64,000 bases of DNA. Source: Solen grandis (lineage: Eukaryota; Mollusca; Bivalvia; Adapedonta; Solenidae). Of this stretch, positions 1-10,613 are shown piece by piece. Location: positions 28,147,584 through 28,211,583 of the forward strand of contig CM037777.1 of assembly GCA_021229015.1 (NCBI GenBank), read 5' to 3'. The notes beneath the pieces are model-generated. The model was given only the letters and a program-made list of their open reading frames with translations. It was not told the DNA's origin and ran no database searches. The translations under genes were made by a program, and so were the position numbers. Position 1 is the stretch's first letter. Every line of letters begins with the position of its first letter.

Positions 1-780
1 ACAATAGCGCTGTTGAGAAGTAACACGCAATATCTGCATGGTTTGTTTTATTAATCAGTTATTCAGCTACGAATTATTCATCAAAACTCAACGGTTTTAT
101 CTTCACAGCAAAGGCAGCATACGTTTATATGTCCTTTTGTGAGCAGGAATGCGTCTGAAATTAATTCATAGATTGCAGTCATCATATCACATATTGATGG
201 AAACAAGCAACCATTTTCATCCCTTCATTTCGAAATGATAAAAGTTTTGAAATTGAATCTATATCTGCCACATTCCATACCGTATGTCCATATAATTCTG
301 ATATTTATACTGGTAAAGAAAAATTATCCTCTCAGTACAGGCCAAAAAAAAATATTTTCTCTGCAGTCTCGTGTAAGTGGTGCGTAAAAATTACAGTTAA
401 TTAGAATACATGTATACCCCCTCCACCCCAGCGGGTTTCGACCCTAAACACTTTATTTACGTGACTTTATTTAAGTAAACCGTTCAGTTTACTGAATGAT
501 GTATCGTTAAACTATAATAAATAGACTCAAATCCTGGATCCGACTCTGCGATTGCTCATACAATTACAATTTCAGTTCAACTTTTTTATGAAAATAAGAC
601 CAGTTTGAAAATATTGATGGCCATGTTTACAACAAATTTGTACACTAAATAACCATTGATTTGGCTTTATTAATCAAACTATTGATATATTTTTAATATA
701 AAATTGAATCATTGCTGTGTCAGTTTTTACGCCTCATTGCGAAATTACCATGACTCTCATTTGGTAACAGTTCCAATCAT
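1..780. other. AT-rich non-coding DNA
   Basis: I see no open frame with coding character here. The only item of possible function is TTTATT at 664-669, which reads AATAAA on the minus strand and lies about 110 bp downstream of the minus-strand stop codon at 781-783. It could be the poly(A) signal of that terminal exon. Confidence 0.5.
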
Positions 781-981
781 TCACAGCTCCAATAAGATGT
801 AATCGTCGATCCAACTTTTCCCACCGTTTCGTTCTGGCGCGTAACTCCATTGATAGATCAACCGATGCAAGCGTTTACCAGTGGGCGGTGTACCGTTAAA
901 TGCACACGCTGCGTTTCCGCCCCTTTCTTGCTTTAATGCCATACCTTTCGCACAAAAGCCCGTGTAGCTTTGATGTGACTG
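781..981 (-). CDS. Orphan terminal exon, unknown protein (C-terminal ~66 residues)
   Basis: I do not recognise this protein. On the minus strand an open frame runs from a candidate acceptor (AG at 982-983, or 979-980, both leaving the same frame) to a TGA at 781-783. It encodes about 66 residues ending in SWIDDYILLEL. The frame has two cysteines (GFCAKG and NAACAF), an N-glycosylation sequon (NGT) and several Trp/Tyr residues. Its base composition is clearly richer in G+C than the surrounding AT-rich DNA, which supports coding origin. The pyrimidine tract before the acceptor is weak. No upstream minus-strand exon was found between 982 and 2800, so this may be an isolated exon copy or pseudogene fragment. 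A minus-strand AATAAA lies about 110 bp downstream. The spacing and composition suggest a secreted or extracellular domain tail, but that is a guess. Confidence 0.4.
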   Translation of the reverse strand, partial: QSHQSYTGFCAKGMALKQERGGNAACAFNGTPPTGKRLHRLIYQWSYAPERNGGKSWIDDYILLEL

Positions 982-2801
982 CTGATTTTAATTATTTAAC
1001 CTGATTTCAATGTACAATATTATACTTACTCTCTAGCCACATGAACATGTTTAGTCTTCAGAAAGAAAAGGAGGGGGCAATGTCAATTTATTGAAAAGCC
1101 CACTTACTATAAGTAGAAAAGGGCTGTCAAGTATAACATAAATTAAGAACATTTTCAAGTCATCCTCCCTCTTGAAATGGGTCACCTCATCCATGAAAGC
1201 AATGAAAGCCTTTGATATCCAGTTACATCTTTTTTTCTCTCCCTTCAATTATCTGCATGAATGGAAGACGGAAGTGGGGACGCAATCAAACGATTATGAA
1301 ATTACAATAAAGTCAATAATCCACCACCATTATGGAAATAGGGAACCTAACTGCAGATGAACTAGATCACCCAGTACAGAAAATTAAGACTTCAATGGTT
1401 GCAAATAACTTCGCAAATTCCCTTGCGTTACGATTACACGAGGATTGTATTGTATTGATAGAAGCGGTAAAAATACACCTGCTTGATTGTTGGTATTGTA
1501 TTTTAGCAATTGATATTAGTTTTGAAATGAAAAAAATCGAATTGATTGGACATTAAATTTGAACAAAAATACCGCATATAACCAGAGGCTCATAAACAAG
1601 TCTATGATATAACACAGGTTTGCCATCAAGTAACTACTAGCAAAGACCTATTAAGCATATTACCATAGGTCTTTGCCATTAGTATAAAACACAAAATATG
1701 TCCCAATGGTGTGGAATATAACGATTTGAATTCTGTTAATCGATGGAAGGTAGCAATAATTAGGAAAAGTAGTATTCTGCAACAAATTGTATAAATCGTG
1801 GTTAAAATCAACATTTAGGTAAAATCGTGGTTTGGTTAAAATTATTATTAAACCCGTGGTTAGCAATTGTACTGGTTAAAATTTAACCAACCAAAGTTTG
1901 AGTTAAATTGTTTAATAATTTCATAGTATTAGTTTGGTTAACAAACCCAATGGATAAGCTGTTTTATACAGAACCCTGTTTCACCTGGATGGTTAAGTAA
2001 TTATTTTGGTTAAAAAATAGCTAGCTGATGGCACATGTGTATGTTGAATCCCTGCTATTGATTAGTGGTCAACAGGTGTTAAATACAATTGACTGCAGGA
2101 TAAAATGCTATAAAATGCCGAGCACCAAATTTGGGCGTTGGACATCACGAACAAGATATCATTGCTACCAGTTTGCAAACAAAAGGAAGAAAAATAGCGA
2201 TATTAGATATGCTCCAAATAAGAATAACACCGGTATTAAAATCTCGGAGATCATAATTGGATCCCTATATTGTATGTGCTGAAGTGTCGGTATTGGTGAA
2301 CAGAACTACTTACGCTTTATATTTGTATCCTATAGATATATTAAGTTGGACTTCTGCCGTCATATAGATGTTTCATGTATGTTATAACTTGTGGGTTCTT
2401 TAATGTTTTCATATTGCGGCTGTGGCTGCCATACATGTACAGCATTATAAAATATTCATTTATTTGATATAATATTAGCTTTAAAGTTGTCTATGGTTTT
2501 TTTTATCATTTTCCTCGGAAAACGGTTTCATAAAAGCAAAAATATCGAAAGTGTTGCGTTCGGTGAGTTTCTAGCTCACTATAATGATTTGATACCCGAC
2601 GGTCGTACACAATATGTGTAGTTAATTTTCCCTTAAGGAATTTCATTTCTCTGCCATATTTAGAGGAAGTGTATATATAGTGGATATTGCCTGGAGTTAT
2701 GGCCCTTGAATGTAGGATTTCACATTGTTTTTTTAAAGGTTAAATGTAAATTATAAAATAGCCAGTGAACTTTATTTTTTATATTGTTTATCTCTTTTTA
2801 G
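982..2801. other. Non-coding DNA upstream of the lectin exons
   Basis: Several short open frames occur (for example 1172-1360 and 2028-2282) but none shows domain character, biased codon use or splice sites compatible with the phase-1 start of the lectin exon at 2802. The signal-peptide exon expected for a secreted lectin was not found here. About 1800-2020 is rich in degenerate short GGTTAAAATT/TTAACC runs. Confidence 0.4.
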
Positions 2802-2961
2802 CTTTTGACGATTATAGCTCTCCCCGTCTTTACGAGTTGAATCTTACCCAGGCCACGTGGTTAGATGCACAGAAGATATGTGCGCAGAGGGGCGGAGCTT
2901 TAGCCACCATGTACGACCTGTCGACTGTCCCGGATCTGAATCTGACAGAGGCTTTAAAGGA
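2802..2961 (+). CDS. C-type lectin-like domain, N-terminal half (exon)
   Basis: This exon encodes the first half of a C-type lectin-like fold. The frame carries YELNLTQATWLDAQKIC followed by QRGGALATM, the classic helix-1 and 'C..xGGxLA' signature of CTLDs, where the Cys pairs with the last Cys of the domain. Two N-glycosylation sequons (both NLT) are present. The acceptor is TTTTTAG at 2795-2801 and the donor GTAAGA at 2962. The exon has 160 nt, starts one base into a codon (phase 1) and ends two bases into one. Joined to 4987 the split codon reads GAA (Glu), so the frame continues exactly into the second half of the domain. The usual short-form start lacks the extra N-terminal disulphide of long-form CTLDs. 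No signal peptide is encoded here; it must lie upstream. Family assignment is firm; ligand and localisation are unknown, though secretion or display at the cell surface is usual. Confidence 0.85.
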
Positions 2962-3001
2962 GTAAGATGGATTTATGGACGGCTTTATGATTCTGTGTTT
3001 T

Positions 3002-3650
3002 AGCTCACCTGGCACGAAGTGCCAAGGTGAGCTTATGGGACCAGCCTTTGTCCGGAGCCCGTCGTCGTGAGTCGTCGTTCCGGTCTGTTGCATAATTAGG
3101 TCACAGGAGCTAATAATAGATATTAAAAATAAAATCTTAAAAAAATCTTCTTCTATGAAACCACGGGCCTAAAGCTTTGATATTTGGTGTGTAGCATTGT
3201 CTAGTGGGTCTCTACCAAGTATGTTCAAATCATGACCCTGGGGTCAAAATTGGACCCGCCCCAGGGTCACTTGATTTAACATAGACTAATATAGGAAAAA
3301 CTTGAAAAATCTTCTTCTTAGAAACCGCAAGTTGGTGTGTAGCATTGTCTAGTGAGTCTCTACATAGTTTGTTCAGATCATGACCCTGGGGTCAAAATTG
3401 GCCCCGACCAAGGAGTCACTTGATTTAACATAGACTAATATAGGAAAAACTTGAAAAATCTTCTTCTTAGAAACCACAAGGCCTGGCGTTTAGATATCTG
3501 ATGTGCAGCATTGTCTAGTAGATCTCTACCAAGTTTGTTCAAATCATGACCCAAGGGTCAAAATTGGCCCTGTGCCAGGGATCAATTGATTTTACATAGC
3601 CTAATGATACCAGGTGAGCGATCCAGGGCCATTATGACCCTCTTGTTTTT
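3002..3650. repeat. Modular repeat element with internal ~150-170-bp direct repeats
   Basis: The element opens with an imperfect hairpin (3002-3032; AGCTCACCTGGCAC mirrored by GTGCCAAGGTGAGCT). It then has three successive related units, each carrying CTTCTTCT, GTAGCATTGTCTAGT, a CATGACCC..GGGTCAAAATTGG core and ACATAG. It closes with CCAGGTGAGCGATCCAGGGCCAT and CCCTCTTGTTT. The closing GGTGAGC is complementary to the opening AGCTCACC, so the ends are inverted. A second element with the same style of ends lies at 49866-50476. It is an intronic dispersed repeat without coding capacity. Confidence 0.6.
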
Positions 3651-4019
3651 AAACTATGTCAGTTTTAAAAGTTTCTTTTTTTGTAATTTTTTTTATATCT
3701 TAATGCAACCATAGTCATAATTTTGAATAGGTATCAACGAATGTCTCCGAAACTCATTCGAAATTCATCTTTGGTTTAAAAAGACGACAAATTTGATGAG
3801 GCTGAAATCGACCAAAGTACAGTACAAAAAGTTCACATGAGATATGGACACATATAATGGATATGACAACTGATGGCACTTAATTTTCTTGAGTGAAATG
3901 ATCAGATTCAGTAAAAATCTACAATATACATAATTCTTGTAAAACACTGTACGTGTAACTGTAACTTTTAAATTAATTTTCCAATTTAAAATTTCCATAT
4001 TATCAAGTAATGATCAGTG

Positions 4020-4160
4020 GACAGTTAAACCTGTATAACCAGTCACCTCTGGATAACAGTCAACCAATAAGCAAATGTCAGTAACTGGACTCCTGGCACT
4101 GAACTTATGGAAAACCTCTGAATAAAAGTTATCTCCAGATAAAGGTCAGTTTTTAGTTTC
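4020..4160. repeat. Foldback-like dispersed repeat (AAACCTGTATAA type)
   Basis: The stretch starts with GTTAAACCTGTATAACCAGTCACCTC and carries alternating CTGGATAAC/GTTATCC-like words in both orientations. It resembles the better preserved element at 59322-59482, which starts AAACCTGTCTAAAGCGGTCA and ends TGGCCGCTAATACAGGTT. It is a probable non-autonomous DNA element; boundaries are approximate. Confidence 0.35.
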
Positions 4161-4986
4161 ATTCGAGTTGCCTTTCTTCACTAGTTTTATTGTACATACT
4201 GTATAGGCAAGTTTGACAAACATCATTTGCCTGGTCCATATCTCTAATATTCTGATGTATAGTTTATCGAAAGCTGTAGATGGCCGCCCACATTTTTACA
4301 TGACCATTAAGCATAATTTACTGATTTTAATTTTGGACGAGTTTGATGTCCGGGTGGGCGTTTGGAGTCCGATCAGGTTGTCATTTTCTTTAATCTACTA
4401 TAAGGTCTATGTCATTCATTGGATTGCTTCAATATTTGAACAGCGGCTTTAAAAGTGGATAGACCTTTACATTATGAAGTTGACCTTACGACCTTTACCT
4501 TTAGCTTTGACCAACTTTTGATTTAAAAAAAAAATGTTTACCTTTCAGTTAAACTGCTACATCTTTGTTGTGCTTCATTGGATATATTACCAGATGATAT
4601 ATTGCAATTAAGAATTCTACAATCAAAGTGCATTTGGCCATGTTTCTAATTTACCCCTTTTATCGAGTGATTCATTTTTTGGGACTTTCATTCATGGTCA
4701 TTATTTGCAAGGTAAATGTGTCTATATTTAGATAATCCATCATTTAATTATAATCATGGGCATTCAAATGCTTAAAAGGTTTACTTTGTAGATGCAAGCA
4801 TCCATTGACTTGGAGTTATAGGCTCTTCTGCCCAATGTCTATAAAAGCTTGCATTTACTCTAAAATTTCCATGATCATTTGATGGACCATGATCACAATT
4901 CATTGATGAATGGATTACCTTAAATTGATGCTCAAGCGCAATTTTTTATGTTCAAATCTGTTGAGTTGGTCAATGTTTATTTCAAG

Positions 4987-5192
4987 AACCCCGGGAATAT
5001 TCTGGATTGGTTTCTACCGAGTGAACTTCCTCACGTGGTACTGGGACGGTGGACATGACGTCTCGTGGACCAACTGGAACACTACCGAGCTGACGTCCGG
5101 AAGTTGCGCTGCGGCTTCCATCTGGTACCCGTTCTCCTGGTCGCCCATGTCGTGCGGGGACAAACTGCCATTTCTTTGTCAGTTTTCAGGAG
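4987..5192 (+). CDS. C-type lectin-like domain, C-terminal half (exon)
   Basis: This 206-nt exon completes the CTLD. The frame reads FWIGFYRVN (the WIG core strand), then SWTNWNTTEL, GSCAAAS, WSPMSCGDKLPFLCQF. The Cys pair in SC...CGDKLPFLC and the PFLC ending are the conserved loop and final disulphide positions. Domain length with the previous exon is 122 codons, normal for a CTLD. The sugar-binding tripeptide is not EPN or QPD: the corresponding place holds NTTEL. The WND calcium ligand motif before the penultimate Cys is also absent (FSWSPMSC), so calcium-dependent mannose/galactose binding is unlikely. NTT is a glycosylation sequon. The acceptor is CAAG at 4983-4986 and the donor GTAATA at 5193. 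The exon ends one base into a codon (phase 1), compatible with the PAN exon at 10614. A competing donor at 5200 would add residues and break that phase. Confidence 0.85.
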
Positions 5193-6098
5193 GTAATAGG
5201 TGATTTTTTTTTTCAGTTAGACATAACTTGATATATTATCTATCGGAGGAGATGGTAACAATTGCTATATAATCTTGACAGCAATATTACCACTAAACAC
5301 GAAAACTTTCATCGTCCTGATACACCATTGATTGACTATAAGACATCATTTGGATATGAGAACAATGCAAAGAAAACTGAAGTCTGCATATTTATAGCAA
5401 TATCACATGTAGCTGTGATAATAGTATCTATATAACAATGAGCGTAAATGCAAGGAATGATGGTGTAGAAATTTTCTGAGTTTCTGTGACTTTAATGTAT
5501 TTTATTTCAAGCATTATATATTATTTCCTGATTAGCCTTTTGCCTTGAATGTCTATAATAGCTTTTGGTCCATTTTTAAGCCAATGAAAGTTATATAACA
5601 CGTTGTTTTTTTTTAATTTGCAAAGCGTGAAAATCGTTTTATTATTTCATTTATGGTTTTCGATTCCAAAGAACAAACGAGTAGACTCAAACGTGGTTTA
5701 ATGGAAACGTATAAATGACCGCGGATCCGAAGGTTTGTGGTTCTGACCCTGTTGGATAGGAACCCTTGATGACCTTCCTAGACACATACTACCAAGGGAC
5801 CAACTAGAAGAATTAGAATAAGTTGGGAGAAGTTATTTTTCCGATAGACATAAGAAGTATTTAGTTTAGACATAGAGATGGTGAAATATGTACTTAGGGA
5901 TGGCTGACTTATTCAGTTACAGATTTTTCTCACATTAACGCCTTTTTAATACAAGTACATGTGTACACTGTTTTTATTTAACTCATATCTGTATAGACGT
6001 AGTTAGACGCCTTTGCATACAGAGGAGAGCTGTCTGATCAGGGTTACCCCTGTTTGCTTACACTTATAATACTATGGATCAAATCATACACTGCACTG

Positions 6099-6102
<4 letters not shown>

Positions 6103-6137
<35 letters not shown>
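6103..6137. repeat. (TC)n microsatellite
   Basis: An uninterrupted TC dinucleotide run of about 35 bp in intron 2. Confidence 0.95.
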
Positions 6138-6141
<4 letters not shown>

Positions 6142-7404
6142 ATATATACTCAAATTGACATTAAGCTTAAACAGCTGTTTCCGGTTTCGTATAACCATCA
6201 CATATTTTCTTATTTTTAACACGTTAAGTATAACTTTATATTGGCCGAATTACAGCATCACTCCGCGTCACGCGATTATGCATATTGTGTTGAACTCAAC
6301 CAGCTGGATTAAAATGTATTTGATGCAACTAACTTTGATCAAAAAGATGCGTTATTCTTATGATGTTAAAAATTAATGAGAAATAAATAAGTTAAATCTT
6401 TATTTTAAGTTATTATTTGAAACTATTTTCTTGGTGTTAGATTACAAATCGTATTTCGTTCACAGTCCGTTCATTCATGCTTTTGTTTGTTTGTTGATGT
6501 AACCTGCGATTTACTGTCAGTATAGGTCATATGATAAAATAAGAAAAAATGACTGACATGACATTGCCAATTTTAAATCATAAATACTTGACATAACAAC
6601 TCGTAAGCCATGTTGATGCTGAAATGGTTTATATTAAGGGCATCAGGGAAGAGCTCTGTTATAAATTAACATTTTCATGAATTTATTTGGTAAAATTTGA
6701 TATGGAATAACAATTCATGTCAGATCCTATATATACCAAACATACTATATATCTTAAATGAGTAATAAATTAACGAAAGCGTATAAGTTCACCCTTATTT
6801 TCTTAGTAAAAATGTATGTATATGAACAAACAGAGCTAATGCTGTCGTTATGTGTTGATCTCTGTAACCATAGCCGTGATAGCGTTAACCCTTTTAGGTA
6901 TTTCTTGATTTAGATCAGTTCACAGAAACACTTAAAACGTATAAATTATGAAAGAAAAGGTATGCTTTAAGTGCTTGATCCGAATTATCCATCCCTTGGG
7001 AAGCTGCATATCAGCGGAAATGCGAATGTGATTTGCTTTCAGCTAGCACAGATAAGCGCAGATGATACTGAGAGGTTTATAAAGTTAAATAAAAAGCTAC
7101 CTAAAACGCATGAAAAACTACGAGTACATGTATTGAAATACCGTAGGTGATATAGCGTAGCAATACAGTGCCTTAACGTGTGAAAACTGGTTAATGATTC
7201 AGGTGGCTGTGAATAAATGAAGTCTATATGTTGTTTTAAGTCTTATCTAACTGTTTTGTCACGAAAATTGTCAATATAGAGTTAATGAACAATGCCGGTT
7301 GGGCTTCAGCACGGTGCATTATGGGCTGTTTGAAGTACACTGCGGTTCAGTCATAGCAACGTCAAAATAATTATCTCGAGCTGAATGATTGAATTGATAG
7401 TTCT

Positions 7405-7624
7405 GTTTGTTTGTTTGTTTGTTTGTTTGTTTGTCGGGTTTAACGTGCCACTGACAGTATTTCAGTCATTTGGAGATAATGTCTGTTTAAGACAGATATA
7501 GTGCTGTCACGGTGCAGTATCGACGTAGACGTGTTGAATGATACCACATCCAGTAACATTATTCTGATACCGCGCCAACCTGTACTGGCACTCAACATTT
7601 TAACGATCTAGGTTTGGCGCGGTC
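7405..7624 (-). mobile_element. SINE family 2, partial copy in reverse orientation
   Basis: The reverse complement reads through the body and 3' tail of the family seen at 11540-11847. Shared words are CACTATATCTGTCT, TCTCCAAATGACTGAAATACTGTC and the terminal (AAAC)n, here (GTTT)n at 7405-7434. The tRNA head is missing. At the truncated end a near-perfect inverted repeat (ACCGCGCCAACCT at 7569-7581 against AGGTTTGGCGCGGT at 7610-7623) replaces the head. Confidence 0.75.
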
Positions 7625-7927
7625 GGGTGAAGTGATAGGCCTATATCCACAATCTATCTTTAAGTAAATATTTTCCTAAAAAGAAAACTTTATTTTCTTA
7701 ACAGAGCGCATTTCAATCGACACGATGTGATAATTGGGTTTAAATGCAGCTGTATTTATATATTGCAGAAACTATAACTATCAAAAATGTTTACCAAAGT
7801 TTACGCCATTCTAAAAATAGATATATAATTATGTTAGTGTGTTCATCCGTGGTGTTCTACAGAAATACGATGACTGTCTCTTATTTCTGTAAAACACCTC
7901 ACATACTTAGTTGTTAGTTGTATTTGA

Positions 7928-8187
7928 CCACTATGAAGGGGCCTCCGTGGCCGAGAGGATAAAGTCGCTGACTTTAACACTCACTCAGCCCCTCACCACG
8001 TGGGTTCGAATCCCGGCAGGGTCATTCGGATTTTCATGTGAGGAAGCCTTCCAGCTGGCTTGCGGTAGGTTGGTGATTCTACCCGGATGCCTCCGTGCAT
8101 TCGGGGTCTTCCTCCACCTGTAATTAGCTGGACGTTGCTATATGACTGAAATACTGTCGAAGCGAGTCAAGTCAAGTCCACTATGAA
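7928..8187 (+). mobile_element. SINE family 1, full copy with 10-bp TSD
   Basis: A tRNA-derived SINE occupies 7938-8177. The A box is TGGCCGAGAGG (7948-7958) and the B box GGTTCGAATCC (8003-8013). A tRNA-unrelated body follows (GAAGCCTTCCAGCTGGCTTG, ATGCCTCCGTGCATTCGGGG), then TATGACTGAAATACTGTCG, and the copy ends in GTCAA repeats. It is flanked by a perfect target duplication CCACTATGAA (7928-7937 and 8178-8187), which shows insertion by retrotransposition. Related copies are at 42680 and 59787. The ORF across 7911-8123 is only the SINE read in frame. Confidence 0.9.
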
Positions 8188-8202
8188 AGCACTATAAAAA
8201 TA

Positions 8203-8217
8203 GCCACGGAGGCCCCC
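8203..8217 (-). repeat. Inverted stub of the SINE family 1 head
   Basis: GCCACGGAGGCCCCC is the reverse complement of the first bases of the adjacent SINE (GGGGCCTCCGTGGC). It sits only 15 bp beyond the right target duplication. Confidence 0.5.
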
Positions 8218-8514
8218 ATAAGCTGTAGGAACTTGTTTTCCAATCGACGTGTGATAAATAAGTTAAACTAAACTAGGAGGTCGCCCGACTCCGACCCGCG
8301 TATGTGTAACACACACGTAAGACATTAATGTTCATAGGTGGCTTACGCAGGTCGAATGAGAAAATGGCTATGTGGCTTGAAATACTTGCATAGTACGCGC
8401 GGGTAACCCGCGGATAGCCACATACAACCCAAACAATTATACGTGACCCCCAATCCCCCAACCCCACCCCTTGATCGGATGAGACCAAAGAAGAGGTCAT
8501 TTTAGGCATAATGT

Positions 8515-8590
8515 GCTAGCTGCCTACCTTATAAGGGTGATTTTTAGGAATGTTTGGTCCGGTGTCTGGGTAATGTGACCACAAGGGTTG
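8515..8590 (+). mobile_element. Decayed fragment of SINE family 2
   Basis: ATAAGGGTGATTTTTAGGAATG and TTTGGTCCGGTGTCTGGGTAATGTGAC match the middle of the copy at 11540-11847 (ATAAGGGTAGTTGCAGGACTG, TTTGGCTCGGTGTCAGGATAATGTGAC) with scattered substitutions. Confidence 0.55.
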
Positions 8591-9211
8591 CAATAATGTT
8601 ACTGCGACATAATACTGCGATCGTAACTTAATGCAGAAGAGAAACGTAGATATATACAGGTTGTAGCGATCCCGCAGTGGCAGAAAAATGGTTTGATAGA
8701 TTTACATGAATGTTTTCATCATGCATCATAAATATGCCAGTGTTTAAGTATCGGAATTATCCTTTAATTGAGTGATAGATGCTGTCGTTTGAAAGCATCT
8801 ATAATGATGATCGATGACATTGCTGTTGATTGTGGCAGAAAACAGGCACCGTGGTGACAGTGTCCTGATTCTGAGAATGACTCGATAAATATTCGCTCGA
8901 AAGCCTTAAATAACGCTTACATTGATGGGGGTTAGATGACATTTGATTAGAACGTATATTTGGTATAATACTAGTGCGGCTCCTCGACTTGTAGGTAGAG
9001 TGTTTTTATAGCGAAGTATAATTTCCCTAGGTATACCTCGGTATGTTATTCAACATTGAATCAAACTATCATTTCAACCCCAAAACCAAACCAAACACAA
9101 ACATTTCCCACAAACAGTAACCCTAATTCTTAGTCCTTACTCGGACCCAAACACCAAAATATACAAACCGAGGTACGAGATTTTTACCTCACAAGGTGAG
9201 GTATACAAATT

Positions 9212-9242
9212 CACACACACACACACACATACACACACACAC
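9212..9242. repeat. (AC)n microsatellite
   Basis: A CA/AC dinucleotide run with one CAT interruption. Confidence 0.95.
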
Positions 9243-9386
9243 GGAATCATGCGTTTCATCTACTTTCGTTATATTTCTGGACAGACAAGTGTGCTTATGG
9301 CAGAGTCATACATAATTATTTAGCGCTGCACGATTATTTCATCACACTAGGTATCTTGATGCCCAAGTATTTCAATATAAAAAATA

Positions 9387-9567
9387 TTACTTAACGTCGA
9401 TTGGGAAACAAATCTTATAGCTTATACTCAACCCATCTCGACCTTTTCTATGTTGGACCAGTACTTTGCGCATGAGGATGTAATGTCTTGTCTCAAAAGG
9501 GGACTTGAATCTACAACCTCCGAATTTGTAGTCATTCACGCTACCTATAAACCACGTTATCAAGCTC
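9387..9567 (-). mobile_element. SINE family 3 copy, tRNA-like head, reverse orientation
   Basis: On the minus strand a tRNA-like head (ATAACGTGGTTTATAGGTAGCG, then B-box-like GGTTGTAGATTCAAGTCC at 9501-9518) leads to a tail ending in CAATCGACGTTAA. The same head and tail order occurs at 58836-59020 on the plus strand (GGTTGTGGATTCGAAGTCC ... GCTTCCCAATCGAGGTAAAATA). The ORF at 9387-9569 is this element read in frame. Confidence 0.6.
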
Positions 9568-10194
9568 AATATATCTTTAGTAAGGGTTCCTATTTATATC
9601 AATTTATTCATTTACATTAATTAAATTTACATAAATTACATTTACATAAATATTTCTTGAAATAATAATTATGAATTGCTTATCTTAGAAATATTGGAAT
9701 TCGAGTCAAATTAATTGGTCATGATTTTTAACCTTTTCTTCAACCCATTGCCCATTGATAGTTTTCCCTCTCAGTATATTTGTATGCCTTTTACTTGTAC
9801 AATTAACGTTTATAAATATACTGCCTTCATGTTCAGCACTCGTCTAACTTAATCATTAGTACTCTTCGTGGTTTAAAGACAAGTCATGAACAAAATAAAA
9901 CTGAGAAACAATTTAGGAAACGATCTCAAACTTACAACACATGCATACGCGGATCTTAAGCTCGGGATGATTCTGGACCCAAACCTTCACCCCCACCCCC
10001 TCTCAGAGATTTTGGAAAACATGGTTTTCTCTATTTTACCTTATATCATCTAGGCTAAAACTGATAATAAAAAGATACAGTAAGTATACATATGAAAAGA
10101 TAAATATACAAATTATGCAAAAAAAGAGGAATAAAACCAAGGGTTCCAACTTGAGATTTCCATACATTCGCTGCATTACTAAGACTGGATCGCC

Positions 10195-10255
10195 TTCAAG
10201 GATTTTTCAAAATACTAGTCCAACCAGGTATTAGTCTAAGTTGTAAGAATTTCAG
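10195..10255 (+). mobile_element. SINE family 3 tail fragment
   Basis: ACTAGTCCAACCAGGTATTAG followed by TAAGTTGTAAGAA matches the distal part of the copy at 58836-59020 (ACTAGTCCAACCAAGGAATTG ... CGTTGTAAGAAAA). Confidence 0.4.
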
Positions 10256-10613
10256 TATTTTTGAATACCGTCTCGCTTGTGGTAGTACGACACAAATAGA
10301 TATTTTCCTTGTGTCCCCTTCCTATGCTTTATAGACCGGATCATGTATTGAGTGACAGGGTTCGTTTATTTTTTTATGACGATTTATCTGAATGATTCCA
10401 TAATAAAACATACCAAAAAAAACAAAACAAAAAAAACAACTTCGATGAAAGAACACGACGAAGCTCAAACTGGGGGAATACGTTTGTATAATTTGTAAAT
10501 TATTTATGTTTCTGTAGCTAATATCATGCTCAAATGCACGTAAAATACTAATCTTTCACAAGGGATATGGTTATGGGCACCTTTTTTACACTCCAGCGCC
10601 CTCTATGTTGCAG

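Larger units (their letters stand above)
2962..4986 (+). other. Intron 1 of the lectin/PAN gene
   Basis: The 2025-bp intron has a GT donor (GTAAGA) and an AG acceptor (TTTCAAG). It contains a modular repeat element at 3002-3650 and a foldback-like repeat near 4020-4160. The ORF-like stretch 4213-4452 has no domain character. Confidence 0.75.
5193..10613 (+). other. Intron 2 of the lectin/PAN gene
   Basis: This 5421-bp intron runs from GTAATA to ATGTTGCAG. It is filled with mobile-element debris: a TC microsatellite, SINE copies at 7405-7624, 7938-8177, 8515-8590 and 9387-9567, and an AC microsatellite. The stretches 5193-6100, 6140-7400, 8590-9200 and 9570-10610 show nothing else I can support. 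A weak tRNA-like B-box word (GGTTCTGACCC) lies near 5738. Confidence 0.7.

Noticed and set aside
7938..8013. Functional tRNA gene
   Set aside because: A and B boxes are present but the sequence continues into a SINE body with target duplications; no intact cloverleaf or 3' terminator was seen.
7911..8123. 70-aa ORF
   Set aside because: It is the SINE family 1 copy read in frame.
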